Position numbers and translations under genes: made by a program
NCBI GenBank assembly: GCA_964397625.1
Contig: CAYNJT010000001.1
Location: 69,704 to 133,703, forward strand
Origin: Leptolinea sp964397625
Lineage (GTDB): Bacteria; Chloroflexota; Anaerolineae; Anaerolineales; Anaerolineaceae
Direction: 5' to 3'
DNA length: 64,000 nucleotides
Shown here: in pieces, positions 25,736 to 35,412 of the stretch
Position numbering within the stretch: position 1 is the first letter of the stretch
Layout of the letters: each line of letters opens with the position of its first letter
Notes under the pieces: model-generated
Database searches by the model: none
What the model saw: only the letters and a program-made list of their open reading frames with translations
Told to the model about the DNA's origin: nothing

Positions 25736-28066
25736 TTGCTCAACGTATTGATCAAAAAATACAGCAATTATCAAAATTTGACCATCCCAGCCGTACTTCT
25801 CGCGGCGGTGACATTGATCGTTGTTTTTTCCATTTCCCGATTTGTGATCCTTCGTTCCTGGAAGACGGTCTCGTTAACCGGTGGACTGTTGATCCTGCTT
25901 TTGTTTCTGTTCTGCCTGGCCCTGCGATTCGCGGCCGGAGAGATGCAGCAGCAGTCACAGAGCGGCCGCTGGTTGTGGATCATCGCCAGCCTGGCGATGG
26001 GCGGAATTATCAGCACGTTCCTGCCGCAGCCGTTAAAACCTCTCGAGCTCTTTCCCCACCGGCTGACAATCCAATCTATGAAAGCAGACGGTCAGACATG
26101 CAGTCCGGTGGAATTGACAGGCATTCGCAATGATGGTGTTTTCATCAGTTATTCTACGTTCACCGGTTCGGGGTGGACTCGTAATGGCAGCCGAATGTTC
26201 GCTGCCGCCGGGGAGAACAGACTGGACTGGCAGGGCTTTGTTTCCAGTGCGGTGATTTCCCTGGGCGGTTCGCCGGATGGATGTACGGCGCGCATTACGG
26301 CAGATGGAATTACAACGGATTACTCCACAGTTTCCGACTTACCAGTGGAGATACCGGTGCACCTGGAATTCCTTCAACCGGACTGGGTCTATATGCTCAC
26401 CCGGTTAAGCATCTGGTTGTGCGCGGCATTTATGGTCCTTTTTTTAACAGCCTCTTTCCATTATGTCCATGTTTGGAGTGGGTTGGGGGACGATGATCAC
26501 GCGGAGTTGCGTGTGGAGAAGGTTGACATCCGACTGGTCTTGATCCTGACAGTGATCGCGTTGGCCGGTTATCTTTATTTCACCCAACCCTTCGGCTTGC
26601 TCTTCGAAGGCGATTCGGGCAGTTACATCAGCGCCGGGCACAGTCTGGCGGCCGGGCAAGGTTATATAGCTGATAACGGGGATGATTTCGACTGGTGGCC
26701 GCCGCTCTATCCCTTCCTGATTGCCGGCGGGTACGCGCAGACGGCTCTGGACGCCGGCCTATACCTGCGCGGCTTGCACGCCCTTCTCTTTATCTTGACC
26801 GCTACGGGCACCTTTCTCCTGCTGCGCTTGCTTTTTGCCGGGATGAACCGTTGGCTGCATTTCGCGTTCTCCCTGGCATTGGTCTTTTCGATGCCGATAC
26901 TGGGGTGTTATGAATACATCCTCTCGGAAGCCGGTTTTCTCCCGGCGGTTATTTGGAGTTTTGTTTTTCTTCTGTTTTTCTTCAGGAACCGGTCGTTCAA
27001 TACGTTGCTGGTTTTTTCGTTATGTATCTCCGCCTCGACGCTTTTCCGCTATATCGGTGTGATAGGTTTGCTGACTGGCGCAGGTATGCTGCTTTTGTTT
27101 GACAGAGATAACCTGGCAAAACGCTTTACGATGTCCGCGGCGTTTGGTTTATACACAGCTTTCCCCGAAATCCTATGGCTTGTTCGGAATTATTTTGTCA
27201 CTGGCAATCTGACAGGTTTGCGGACGCGCTCAGAAATTTCACTACCGGTTATCCTTGATCAGACTCTGCAAACCCTTACAGGATGGTTTTCTCCTCATAA
27301 TCAATTCCTGACCGCGCTGGCCGTGTCCCTTGGTTTTACTCTCAGTGCCGGACTGCTAATTAGGAGACTAATTATTTATAAGAAGCAGCCGCTATTATCG
27401 CCGGTTTATGAGACTCAGATGGCATTATTACTATATGCCGCGAGTTATTGTGTATTCTTCTGGTACTCATTGACTCGTGTGGCAAACTCAACCGCCGGTG
27501 ATCGTTTCTACGCTCCGGTACTTGTGCCGATCATCACCCTGATGTTATACCCTGTCCAATCGCTGACTCTTCCCATAAGGAAAGTGGAACACTTTGTCAG
27601 GTTGATGTTAACAGGCCTGTTGTTCTTTTCCATCGCCATCCCATCAGTTAACCATCTGATCACTCTGACGAATTCATCCTTCGATTCGTATCAAACGCTT
27701 TCAACCACCGCGATCCAAGACGATCGCCTGGTTGCCTATATGAGGCAGCATCCGTTGGATGAAAATATCCCGATTGTCACCAATTGCCCGGATTGCCTGA
27801 ACTATTCTCTGCATGTATTGAATCCGTTGTATTTCAACGATGAAGCCTATTCTCAGCCATTCCTCAAGAACACAACGTCAACGTTCTATATGATCCTCTT
27901 TTCCAACGCCTTTCTTCCATATGGAACTTCGCTTGCCGATTGGGGAATTAATGCTGACACAACAGCGATTGGATCAACCCTGGAACGCATATCAGGAAGA
28001 GTATTCATCAGTACTCCCATCGAATCCAATACCGATGGAATACTGATCTCTGTAACTCCCCGGTGA
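25736..28066 (+). CDS. Polytopic ArnT/GT39-like membrane glycosyltransferase
   Basis: A 776-residue membrane protein. Two or three N-terminal helices surround an extracytoplasmic beta-rich insert (about 105-215), then a GT-C core starts near residue 265 with the loop GDSGSYISAGHSLAAGQGYI containing the acidic residue expected in ArnT/PMT-type enzymes, followed by WWPPLYPFLIAGGY and further helices. No ATG fits; TTG at 25736 is the first start after an in-frame stop at 25694, with AGGA at 25723-25726; TTG at 25748 is an alternative. The substrate is unknown. Confidence 0.75.
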   Translation: MLNVLIKKYSNYQNLTIPAVLLAAVTLIVVFSISRFVILRSWKTVSLTGGLLILLLFLFCLALRFAAGEMQQQSQSGRWLWIIASLAMGGIISTFLPQPLKPLELFPHRLTIQSMKADGQTCSPVELTGIRNDGVFISYSTFTGSGWTRNGSRMFAAAGENRLDWQGFVSSAVISLGGSPDGCTARITADGITTDYSTVSDLPVEIPVHLEFLQPDWVYMLTRLSIWLCAAFMVLFLTASFHYVHVWSGLGDDDHAELRVEKVDIRLVLILTVIALAGYLYFTQPFGLLFEGDSGSYISAGHSLAAGQGYIADNGDDFDWWPPLYPFLIAGGYAQTALDAGLYLRGLHALLFILTATGTFLLLRLLFAGMNRWLHFAFSLALVFSMPILGCYEYILSEAGFLPAVIWSFVFLLFFFRNRSFNTLLVFSLCISASTLFRYIGVIGLLTGAGMLLLFDRDNLAKRFTMSAAFGLYTAFPEILWLVRNYFVTGNLTGLRTRSEISLPVILDQTLQTLTGWFSPHNQFLTALAVSLGFTLSAGLLIRRLIIYKKQPLLSPVYETQMALLLYAASYCVFFWYSLTRVANSTAGDRFYAPVLVPIITLMLYPVQSLTLPIRKVEHFVRLMLTGLLFFSIAIPSVNHLITLTNSSFDSYQTLSTTAIQDDRLVAYMRQHPLDENIPIVTNCPDCLNYSLHVLNPLYFNDEAYSQPFLKNTTSTFYMILFSNAFLPYGTSLADWGINADTTAIGSTLERISGRVFISTPIESNTDGILISVTPR

Positions 28067-28088
28067 TAACTGCTGGAATATCAGTTAT
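28066..28088. terminator. Inverted repeat between convergent genes
   Basis: ATAACTG (28066-28072) pairs with CAGTTAT (28082-28088). It overlaps the stop codon of the upstream gene, and the sequence that follows is mildly T-rich. A weak terminator for either convergent gene. Confidence 0.35.
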
Positions 28089-28127
28089 ACCTGTTTCCCT
28101 GTCGCCTGAGGAAAAACCACGTCAATT

Positions 28128-30053
28128 TCAAAGATTGAAAAATGCCGAAACGATCATGATGATGATCGAAAAAAGGATCTGGATGACAAACAGACCGGCG
28201 AGAATGTAAGCCAATGCGGTTATTCCCGAACTGACAGAGGCGGTCGGTATAACCTGGTTTTCTGCCATCAGGCGGATGAGCCGGGCGGTTTCTTTGGCTG
28301 AATCAAGGCGCGACCGCTTTACCGTCTCCTGGATGATCCAATCCTCTTTCAGGTCGGGAATGACAATGCGTTTCCCTGTGAACGTTTCACTGATCGCCAA
28401 AGCTGGATTTTGAATCAGCAAACTGGCGGGGATGACCAGAGCTTTTATATTGGTCAAGTTGATCGTTGGCAAGGATTCCGGTGCCAGTTCTGTAACCGGG
28501 ATGTTGGGAGCGACACGCTTTAAGTTTTCTTTTATAGCTTCTACATCCACCATTTCCCCGAAAGAGATGATTCCAATGGGGAAATTCTTATGCCGCTCCG
28601 CCAGGGCCTCCTGGGAGGCTTTTCCATCACTTCGCAAGGCCAGTAAATGATAGACCAGCCAGACAACGATAATGCCCAGGGTTTTGGAATCATGCAGGAA
28701 ATCGTCCAGCAAGCTCCCGGGGTTTTCGACAGTCACCCGGCTGATGAGGTTGTACAGCAGCATGCCGGCGGAAGCCATCAGGCCGACAACCAGCGCGAAT
28801 AAGACCAGGTAAAGGTAGCTCTTGCGAATGATCGACCGGCGCGCGTGATCGCCGGTCTCGTTGTTCATGGCCGCTTCAGCCTGCATAACCGGCCAGTTGC
28901 GCAGCCAGACGGGCAGACCGATCATAAGCATGGCCAGGGAGTTGCTGATCGAATCAGAATAGGATGCCAGTCCGGTGGATTGCCCGAGAATCTGATCGAT
29001 CAATACACCGAAAAGCTGCTGGCAGGCAAAGAAGACCGCGATGTTCCCCAAAAGCGCCAGGATATAAAAATAGAACCGCCTGAGAGCGGCTTTTCGCAAT
29101 GGATCCGAAACCTGGTTGATGGTTTGATGCCATGCCCGACCGAAATACGCCCAGATCACCGCCATGGGAATGGCCAGGGCGAGAGTGGAACTCAACCGGT
29201 TGAACAGGTCTCCCACGGTGATCGCTTCACGATCGAGAAGGACGCGCAGGATGACCGCGATCACCCAACCCGCGCTGGACAATGTGATGATCACCCCGCC
29301 CAGGGTGAGCAGGTAAAGCACAACCAACCGAAACAGAGAATTGTATTCAGCAGAAGATTCGAGCGATCTCTCGATGACGCGCCAGTTGTACACCCAGAGC
29401 GGCGCGGCGATCAGAAGTATGGACAATCCGTTGGCCAGGTTTTCACGTGTGGGATTACCAAACCCGGTGGGTGAGAAGAAGATAAATTGCAGAATGAAAA
29501 CCACGGCAAACACAAACAGGACGAGGCTGTACAGCATCCAGATGTAGCGGAAAAGGCGCCGCGTTCCAGGGAGGTCATTCCCTGGCATGTTGGCTGCCCA
29601 TTCACCCTTAAGTACCCGGTGGAAATAATAGAAGGCAATGGAAAGTACCAGAATGGCAACCAGGTTATCTTGAGTGGTTTGCTGTGATCCAAGGAACGCG
29701 AAGGTATTATCCAACTCTACCGCGGGTAACAGAACACGGTTTAGCAGGGCGATCAGGTTTTGCGCGATGGGAATGAGTGTGGCGAGGTAGGTTCCGTACA
29801 GAAAAAATTCCCGAAGCCGGCTGGAACGTTCATCAGAGTCTTTCAGAGCTTCACGCTGTATGAACAGCCAGTGGAACAGGAACATGGGCAGGCCGACGAT
29901 CAGGAAAGCCAATCCACCCGCGATCTGGTCGCCAATATTATTTAATGTGGCCGCGTCGAACAGCGTGCGCGCCAGTGTAATAACGCTCCACAGGATCACT
30001 TCCAGGCTGATAAACGCTATGAGGTAAAAATAAAGGCGTCGTATGGTACGCAT
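28128..30053 (-). CDS. Membrane protein with six DUF5671-like repeats
   Basis: A 641-residue protein made of six repeats, each a helix pair with an aromatic start. The starts are near residues 5 (RRLYFYLIAFISLEV), 86 (REFFLYGTYLATLIP), 168 (FRYIWMLYSLVLFVF), 243 (FRLVVLYLLTLGGVI), 325 (RRFYFYILALLGNIA) and 408 (RKSYLYLVLFALVVG). Repeats end in a Pro-x-x-x-Trp/Phe-containing second helix (GLPMFLFHW, AAPLWVYNW, AIPMAVIWAYF, GLPVWLRNW). A soluble region (about 490-600) and a last membrane helix follow. This fits the DUF5671 family, whose function is unknown. The next gene on the same strand upstream is 31 bases away. Confidence 0.78.
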   Translation of the reverse strand: MRTIRRLYFYLIAFISLEVILWSVITLARTLFDAATLNNIGDQIAGGLAFLIVGLPMFLFHWLFIQREALKDSDERSSRLREFFLYGTYLATLIPIAQNLIALLNRVLLPAVELDNTFAFLGSQQTTQDNLVAILVLSIAFYYFHRVLKGEWAANMPGNDLPGTRRLFRYIWMLYSLVLFVFAVVFILQFIFFSPTGFGNPTRENLANGLSILLIAAPLWVYNWRVIERSLESSAEYNSLFRLVVLYLLTLGGVIITLSSAGWVIAVILRVLLDREAITVGDLFNRLSSTLALAIPMAVIWAYFGRAWHQTINQVSDPLRKAALRRFYFYILALLGNIAVFFACQQLFGVLIDQILGQSTGLASYSDSISNSLAMLMIGLPVWLRNWPVMQAEAAMNNETGDHARRSIIRKSYLYLVLFALVVGLMASAGMLLYNLISRVTVENPGSLLDDFLHDSKTLGIIVVWLVYHLLALRSDGKASQEALAERHKNFPIGIISFGEMVDVEAIKENLKRVAPNIPVTELAPESLPTINLTNIKALVIPASLLIQNPALAISETFTGKRIVIPDLKEDWIIQETVKRSRLDSAKETARLIRLMAENQVIPTASVSSGITALAYILAGLFVIQILFSIIIMIVSAFFNL

Positions 30054-30084
30054 GAAGTACTCCGTCTAGCGAATCGGTTGAATA

Positions 30085-30558
30085 TCAATACTTTGGGTTT
30101 TCGTTGTACCAGTCATACCCCCAGAATGGATGCGGGAACCGGCGAATCTTCCAGCTGCCGTTTTGCCGTACAAGATCTACGGTTTCATGGTTGCGAGACA
30201 ATTCGTTGAAAGGACCGCCGTAATTTTGTTGGATGATAACCGTGACGAAAGCCGAGTCGCCCGTTATGGAACTGGTACCGAAGGTCAACCCCGCCCGGTT
30301 ATACGATTCAAAACTGGTGATAAAGAATTCGCGGAATTTTGAAAAGTCAGGCTTGTTTTCGCCTTCCTGTAAAAACGCGTAGGCTTTCTCAAATTCCTTT
30401 TTCTGCAAGGCAAGAATGTAATTTTGAATAACACCCTGAGGTGTGTCATCTGTTGTATAGCGGGCTTCATTTCGCCGCAAAAAGAACAGGCTTAACGCGA
30501 CCACAACCAGCACCAGAATGCCAATCAAAATTCCTATGAGAAATCGATCCTGTTTCAA
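30085..30558 (-). CDS. Membrane-anchored NTF2-like (DUF4878-type) protein
   Basis: A 157-residue protein: one N-terminal membrane helix (about 7-27, lacking a lipobox Cys) and an extracytoplasmic domain of about 120 residues with the pattern of NTF2-like/DUF4878 proteins (PQGVIQNYILALQKKEFEKAY, then FVTVIIQQNYGG and LVRQNGSWKIRRFP). Function unknown. It lies directly upstream of the six-repeat membrane protein on the same strand and is likely co-transcribed. Confidence 0.72.
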   Translation of the reverse strand: MKQDRFLIGILIGILVLVVVALSLFFLRRNEARYTTDDTPQGVIQNYILALQKKEFEKAYAFLQEGENKPDFSKFREFFITSFESYNRAGLTFGTSSITGDSAFVTVIIQQNYGGPFNELSRNHETVDLVRQNGSWKIRRFPHPFWGYDWYNENPKY

Positions 30559-30633
30559 CCTGCCCTCCTACGAACAATATCAAAAGCCTGACAAATGTCC
30601 ATTTCCATTGTACAGATTTCAATAAAACAAACC

Positions 30634-30658
30634 AACCCCGGGCATAAAGTCCGGGGTT
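30634..30658 (-). terminator. Rho-independent terminator of xpt
   Basis: An 8-bp stem (AACCCCGG at 30634-30641 with CCGGGGTT at 30651-30658) and a 9-base loop. On the minus strand it is followed by GGTTTGTTTTATTG, a T-rich tail. It separates xpt from the genes downstream on the minus strand. Confidence 0.85.
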
Positions 30659-30706
30659 GATTGATTATTCAAGAAGACAGTCAGGCTCTGGAGTATTCTC
30701 GAAATG

Positions 30707-31279
30707 TCAATCTCGAAAGATGATCTGGCCGTTTTCCATGGAATCGATACACACCAGAGAGACCACTGGAACGCCCAGCGATTCAAGCCCCTGTCGGCCG
30801 CCTTCAAACGCCTTCTCGATCAACGCGCCGATTCCCACCAGTTCGGCGCCGGCAGCCTGTACCAATCTGACCAGACCAAGAATCGTGGAACCAGATGCCA
30901 GAAAATCATCGATGATTAACACTTTTTCGCCGCGGGGTAGATAGCTGGGCGAAACGATCAAGTCCACCATGTTGCCTTTCGTGTGTGAAGGCGCGACGGT
31001 GAAATATACCTGGTCGGGCATGGTGATCGGTTTATGCTTGCGCGCGTACACCACCGGTAAAGACATGTGTTTGCCTGCCATTAGCGCCGGGGCTATACCG
31101 GAGATTTCGGCGGTTAGAATGCGGTCAGCACCGCTTTTGGCAAATCGACGCGCGAATTCCACCCCGCAGGCATCCATGAGCATGGGATCCACCTGATGAT
31201 TGATAAAACTGTCAACGCGCAGGATCCCATTGTCGAGATTCTTCCCCTCTTTCATGATCCGGTCTCTTAATAACTGCAT
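30707..31279 (-). CDS. xpt: Xanthine phosphoribosyltransferase
   Basis: A 190-residue enzyme of the Gram-positive-type Xpt family, converting xanthine and PRPP to XMP in purine salvage. MQLLRDRIMKEGKNLDNGIL and the PRPP-binding loop VLIIDDFLASGST (about 124-136) are diagnostic. The ATG at 31279 is preferred over one two codons earlier because GGAGG lies six bases before it and directly abuts the earlier ATG. No purine riboswitch was seen in the short upstream region. It diverges from maf. Confidence 0.93.
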   Translation of the reverse strand: MQLLRDRIMKEGKNLDNGILRVDSFINHQVDPMLMDACGVEFARRFAKSGADRILTAEISGIAPALMAGKHMSLPVVYARKHKPITMPDQVYFTVAPSHTKGNMVDLIVSPSYLPRGEKVLIIDDFLASGSTILGLVRLVQAAGAELVGIGALIEKAFEGGRQGLESLGVPVVSLVCIDSMENGQIIFRD

Positions 31280-31354
31280 GTTCATCCTCCAGTCTGATAT
31301 GCTGTATTGTAATCTTCATTTTAACGGTTGGACTGATTATTCAATTCTCAATCG

Positions 31355-31363
31355 TGTTAAAAT
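31355..31363 (+). promoter_or_regulatory. Extended -10 promoter of maf (short or no leader)
   Basis: TGTTAAAAT fits the extended -10 pattern TGnTAnnnT and lies nine bases before the maf ATG. No Shine-Dalgarno sequence is present, so the leader would be about two bases or none. Confidence 0.5.
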
Positions 31364-31372
31364 CTTTTCAAG

Positions 31373-32038
31373 ATGTCCGAACCTCCATTCATCATCCTGG
31401 CATCCAATTCGCCCCGCCGGCAGGACCTGCTCTCCCTGACAGGCTGGTATTACATATCGGTACCAGCTGATATCGATGAAACTCCCAGGGCAGGCGAAAC
31501 CCCGCAAAGCCATGTGTTGAGGTTGGCTGAGGAAAAAGCCCGCGCATGCCTTACAACGCGTAAAGGCCTGATCCTGGCAGCCGATACGATCGTTGTGGAT
31601 GGTGACCGTATTTTGGGGAAACCGATTGATCAGGCGGATGCCAGCCGGATGCTGCTTCAATTGCGCGGCCGGATACACCGTGTGATGACTGCAATCGCGA
31701 TCTTTGACCGTGAAACCGGCCGCCTGGAAAGAGATCTGTGCGTGACGGAAGTACCCATGCGCCAATATACGGATAATGAGATCACAGCGTACATAAAGAC
31801 CGGCGACCCCATGGATAAAGCCGGCGCGTATGCCATTCAACACGGCGGTTTTCATCCTGTGGAAAATTTCAACGGGTGCTTTGCCAGCGTGATGGGACTG
31901 CCCCTGTGCCACGTAAGCCGTCTTGCCGCGAAGTTTGACCTCATATCTATCTCTGATATGGTGGATAACTGCGAGAGCATAAACCGCTATATCTGCCCGA
32001 TACACAAACAGGTGGAAAGCGGGGCGGATGTTGGTTGA
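31373..32038 (+). CDS. maf: Maf-family nucleoside triphosphate pyrophosphatase
   Basis: A 221-residue Maf/YhdE-type NTP pyrophosphatase. Diagnostic stretches are IILASNSPRRQDLL (about 6-19), VLRLAEEKA, LILAADTIVVDGDRILGKP and DPMDKAGAYAIQHGG. These enzymes hydrolyse canonical and modified NTPs and have been linked to septum control. The C-terminus is somewhat longer than usual. The next gene begins right after or overlapping its stop codon. Confidence 0.93.
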   Translation: MSEPPFIILASNSPRRQDLLSLTGWYYISVPADIDETPRAGETPQSHVLRLAEEKARACLTTRKGLILAADTIVVDGDRILGKPIDQADASRMLLQLRGRIHRVMTAIAIFDRETGRLERDLCVTEVPMRQYTDNEITAYIKTGDPMDKAGAYAIQHGGFHPVENFNGCFASVMGLPLCHVSRLAAKFDLISISDMVDNCESINRYICPIHKQVESGADVG

Positions 32039-32042
32039 CTCA

Positions 32043-34292
32043 ATGAAACGCATTTTTTTCCGATTGCGGCAATTCGTTTTATACCTGAGTGCCCTGGTTT
32101 TCGTGATTTCTTCATGCACTCCGGTATCATTTTCACCTGAAAACCTGGGGGCGGTCATTCCCACCCGACTGCCATCCACAAATTCGATTGATGCCCAGGC
32201 CACTGTTACCCAGTTCCTGGAGGCCTGGCAGGCGGAAGATTACGACAGGATGTACAGCCTGATCACATCTGTCAGCCGGGATGCCATCTCGCGGGATGAT
32301 TTTGAAAAGAAATACCGTGATACCGCCCAGAATTTGGGATATGAAAGCCTGACTGCCTCCATCCTTTCCGTCATGCCTGGAAATCCAATGACCCAGGTGA
32401 ACACGCACGTTGTCTATAAAACCACGGTTTTCGGTGAGATCAGCCGCGATATTCTGATGAATGTCACCCGGGAAGAGAACTTCTGGCGCATACAATGGGA
32501 AGACGGTTTGATTCTTCCAGAGTTGCATGGTGGAAATTGGTTAACTTCCGAATTTGAATCCTCCGGTCGGGGGGATATTTATGACCGTAATGGAGCCACC
32601 ATCGCCGCGCAGATTGATGCCGTGGCCATTGGCGTGAAACCGGATGACCTGATCAAACCGCAGGAAGGCAACCTGCTGTTAACTTTATCAAAATTAACCG
32701 GTCGGTCGAGCGAATCCATTCTGAAGCAGATCAATGCCGGCCGTGATCAAGACTATGTCCCCATCAGCGAGGTTACCGCCCAGGCCGCTCAGAAGATGTC
32801 AGAAGAGCTGAGCCTGATGAGAGGACTGGTGATGACGCCATTCAAAGGGCGCTTTTATTTTGATGAAGGAGTGGCACCGCAAACTGTTGGTTATTTATTA
32901 AAGATATCCCCGGAACAGCTCGAGGAATACCGCCGCAAGGGGTACTCGGGTGAAGAACGGGTGGGCGTTTCAGGCTTGGAAGCCTGGGCGGAGCCCCAGT
33001 TGGCCGGTATTCGCGGGGGCTCAGTGTATGTGCGCGACCCCAAAGGAAACATTTTGACCCGTCTGGCGAATTCAAAATCCAAAGCGCCGGAATACATGCA
33101 CACAACATTGGATAAGGACCTGCAAATCCAGGCGCAGCGCGCCATGGAAGGATACAGGGGCGCCATTGTCGTTATGGAACGGGACAGCGGCCGTATTCTG
33201 GCCATGGTTTCTTCTCCCGGGTATGACGCGAATTTGTTTGAAACCTCGAATTACAATTCTCCGATAATGATGACCGCCGCGTTGAATGATCCGGATAACC
33301 GGCTATTGAATCGGGTCACTCAGGCCGCCTATCCCATGGGATCTGTTTTCAAAATTGTTACCATGGCAGCCGCGCTGGAAAGCGGCCTGTTTCGTTCGAA
33401 TACAACTTACGATTGCGGTTACCGCTTCACCGAACTCCCAGGAGTCACGCTTTATGACTGGACGTATACCTATGGGAAAAGCCCCAGTGGAAAAATAGAT
33501 TTAATGGGCGCGTTGATCCGCTCCTGTAACCCTTATTTTTGGCATATCGGCCTGGAGTTGTTTCGCAAGGGAGAATCCAACGACATCGTTGACCATGCCT
33601 CCGCATTTGGATTGGGAAAACCTACCGGCATACGAGAGCTGGAGGAGGTAACCGGACAGATATTGGATCCGCGCAGTGAGGGTGATGCGGTTCAACTGGC
33701 CATCGGACAGGGTTCCATGTTGGCTACACCTCTTCAGGTGGCGGTGATGATCTCGGCTATTGGCAATGGCGGAAATTTATACCGGCCGTATATCGTCTCC
33801 AAATTTACAACCACTGATGGAGCGGTGATCAACACGTATGAGCCCGAAGTGGTAGGCAAACTAAACGAGCGGCCGGAGATCATGGATGTGATCCGCAAGT
33901 CCATGCGCAAGGTGGTTACTGATGATCATGGTACCGCTCAAGCCGCGCTGGCAGGTATCAGTGTGCCGGTGTATGGGAAAACCGGAACGGCATCCACCGC
34001 GCAGGAAGAGCCGCACTCTTGGTTTGCCGGGTATACAGACGGCGCGAAAGAGACCAATAAACCGGATATAACAATTGTAGTGATAGCTGAACACGCCGGA
34101 GAAGGCTCAATGGTTGCCGCCCCCATTTTCCGGCGCGTTATGGAGATCTACTATAACGGGCGTCCTTCAAAGTTATTTCCCTGGGAATCTTCGTTATACG
34201 TAACCCGGGAAATTGTCCCCACTGCCACACCCACCGGTCAGGCTGAGATGACCCAACCGGTACCGACCGGTACATTGAGTGCCACGCCGTGA
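32043..34292 (+). CDS. Penicillin-binding protein, class B transpeptidase, lipoprotein
   Basis: About 749 residues. A lipoprotein signal (KRIFFRLRQFVLYLSALVF then VISSC) precedes an NTF2-like MecA-type domain (about 50-160), a PBP dimerisation domain with RGDIYDRNGATIAAQ, and a transpeptidase domain with the three active-site motifs: SVFK (Ser434), SCN (Ser494) and KTG (Lys646). This is the mecA/PBP2-like arrangement. ATG 32043 is chosen for the signal peptide; ATG 32028 would overlap maf by 11 bases and is possible. rsgA follows with a four-base overlap. Its role is peptidoglycan cross-linking at the outer face of the membrane. Confidence 0.9.
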   Translation: MKRIFFRLRQFVLYLSALVFVISSCTPVSFSPENLGAVIPTRLPSTNSIDAQATVTQFLEAWQAEDYDRMYSLITSVSRDAISRDDFEKKYRDTAQNLGYESLTASILSVMPGNPMTQVNTHVVYKTTVFGEISRDILMNVTREENFWRIQWEDGLILPELHGGNWLTSEFESSGRGDIYDRNGATIAAQIDAVAIGVKPDDLIKPQEGNLLLTLSKLTGRSSESILKQINAGRDQDYVPISEVTAQAAQKMSEELSLMRGLVMTPFKGRFYFDEGVAPQTVGYLLKISPEQLEEYRRKGYSGEERVGVSGLEAWAEPQLAGIRGGSVYVRDPKGNILTRLANSKSKAPEYMHTTLDKDLQIQAQRAMEGYRGAIVVMERDSGRILAMVSSPGYDANLFETSNYNSPIMMTAALNDPDNRLLNRVTQAAYPMGSVFKIVTMAAALESGLFRSNTTYDCGYRFTELPGVTLYDWTYTYGKSPSGKIDLMGALIRSCNPYFWHIGLELFRKGESNDIVDHASAFGLGKPTGIRELEEVTGQILDPRSEGDAVQLAIGQGSMLATPLQVAVMISAIGNGGNLYRPYIVSKFTTTDGAVINTYEPEVVGKLNERPEIMDVIRKSMRKVVTDDHGTAQAALAGISVPVYGKTGTASTAQEEPHSWFAGYTDGAKETNKPDITIVVIAEHAGEGSMVAAPIFRRVMEIYYNGRPSKLFPWESSLYVTREIVPTATPTGQAEMTQPVPTGTLSATP

Positions 34293-35203
34293 GTCAGACG
34301 TATTTAACTGGGCTGGTCATTCGCACGCAATCCGGTTTTGCCCGGGTGCACACGGCTGAAGGCGTTTTTACCTGTCGTTTGCGGGGAAAATTAAAACAGC
34401 ATCATTCGTTAAGTGATATTCTGGCCGTGGGCGACACGGTTGAAATTACCAGGGTTAACTCGCAGGAGGGGATGATTGAACGAGTGAACGAGCGCAGACG
34501 GGTACTGTCTCGTCAGGCGCCGGTGGCGCGCGGCACGCACGAGCAGGTATTGATAGCCAATCCTGATCAGGTTATCCTGGTGTTTGCCTGTGCGAATCCA
34601 GAACCACATGTCCGCATGGCAGACCGGTTCCTTATTGGGCTGGAAAAATATGAAATTCCTGCGTTGATTGTTCTGAACAAAACCGATATCGCCGACCTCC
34701 CCGTGATCCAGTCCATGTTTGGACACTATACGGCATTGGGTTTTCCTGTTTATTATGTTTCCGCCAGGCATAAAGTAGGGCTGGCCGAGCTGAAATCTGA
34801 ACTGATCGGGAAGATTTCCGTGCTTGCCGGACCTTCGGGTGTGGGAAAGACCAGCCTTTTAAATGCCCTCCAACCGGGTTTGGGTTTGCAGGTGCGTGAT
34901 GTAAGCCGACAGACGTCCAAAGGGACGCATACCACGCAGGTCAGGGAATTATTCCCGCTGGATGAGGGAGGCTGGCTGGCCGATCTGCCGGGCATACGCA
35001 GCCTGGGGTTATGGGACATTCAACCCGAAGAGCTGGACGGTTATTTCCGTGAGATCCGAGATCTGGTGGCGGATTGCCAGTTCAATGATTGTACCCATCG
35101 TAATGAACCGGGATGCGCGGTTCGCAGAGCAGCGGAGGAGGGTAGAATTAACCCGGCCCGCTATGACTCATACTTGCGCTTACGGTTTGGAGATGAAGAA
35201 TAA
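34289..35203 (+). CDS. rsgA: Ribosome small-subunit-dependent GTPase A
   Basis: A 304-residue circularly permuted GTPase. An N-terminal OB fold (about 1-75) is followed by G4 (LNKTDI), then G1 (GPSGVGKT, 181-188) and G3 (DLPGI), and a C-terminal zinc knuckle (CQFNDCTHRNEPGC). This order identifies RsgA (YjeQ), which matures the 30S subunit. It starts with GTG overlapping the stop codon of the PBP gene (GTGA). A new promoter follows for the opp operon. Confidence 0.95.
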   Translation: MSQTYLTGLVIRTQSGFARVHTAEGVFTCRLRGKLKQHHSLSDILAVGDTVEITRVNSQEGMIERVNERRRVLSRQAPVARGTHEQVLIANPDQVILVFACANPEPHVRMADRFLIGLEKYEIPALIVLNKTDIADLPVIQSMFGHYTALGFPVYYVSARHKVGLAELKSELIGKISVLAGPSGVGKTSLLNALQPGLGLQVRDVSRQTSKGTHTTQVRELFPLDEGGWLADLPGIRSLGLWDIQPEELDGYFREIRDLVADCQFNDCTHRNEPGCAVRRAAEEGRINPARYDSYLRLRFGDEE

Positions 35204-35291
35204 ACTCGCAAAAATTCACTCCAGGTAACTCCAGATAGTCACCCATTTTGCTGATTTTTGACACTTTTAAAGAATTTTAAAAACAGTATGT

Positions 35292-35320
35292 TTGACTCTA
35301 CTGTAAAAAACAGATAGAAT
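35292..35320 (+). promoter_or_regulatory. Sigma-70-type promoter of the opp operon
   Basis: TTGACT (35292-35297), an exact 17-base spacer and TAGAAT (35315-35320). The predicted start of transcription near 35327 leaves a leader of about 86 bases before the first ATPase gene. A second TTGACA lies upstream in 35260-35270 without a good -10 box. Confidence 0.75.
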
Positions 35321-35335
35321 AACTACACTATTCAT

Positions 35336-35359
35336 GCCTCCAGATGTCGTCTGGAAGGC
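35336..35359 (+). ncRNA. Leader hairpin of the opp mRNA
   Basis: GCCTCCAGA (35336-35344) pairs with TCTGG-A-AGGC (35350-35359), nine pairs with one bulged A and a five-base loop. It lies about 10 bases into the predicted transcript and has no T run, so it may protect the 5' end rather than terminate. Confidence 0.45.
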
Positions 35360-35412
35360 TGTGTTGTTATTTTACATAGTGCAGTAATCTTCAGAAACGA
35401 GGTTGTATTTGC

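Noticed and set aside
35260..35290. Second promoter with TTGACA upstream of the opp promoter
   Set aside because: No -10 box at 16-18 bases; the only near match is at 15 bases and weak.
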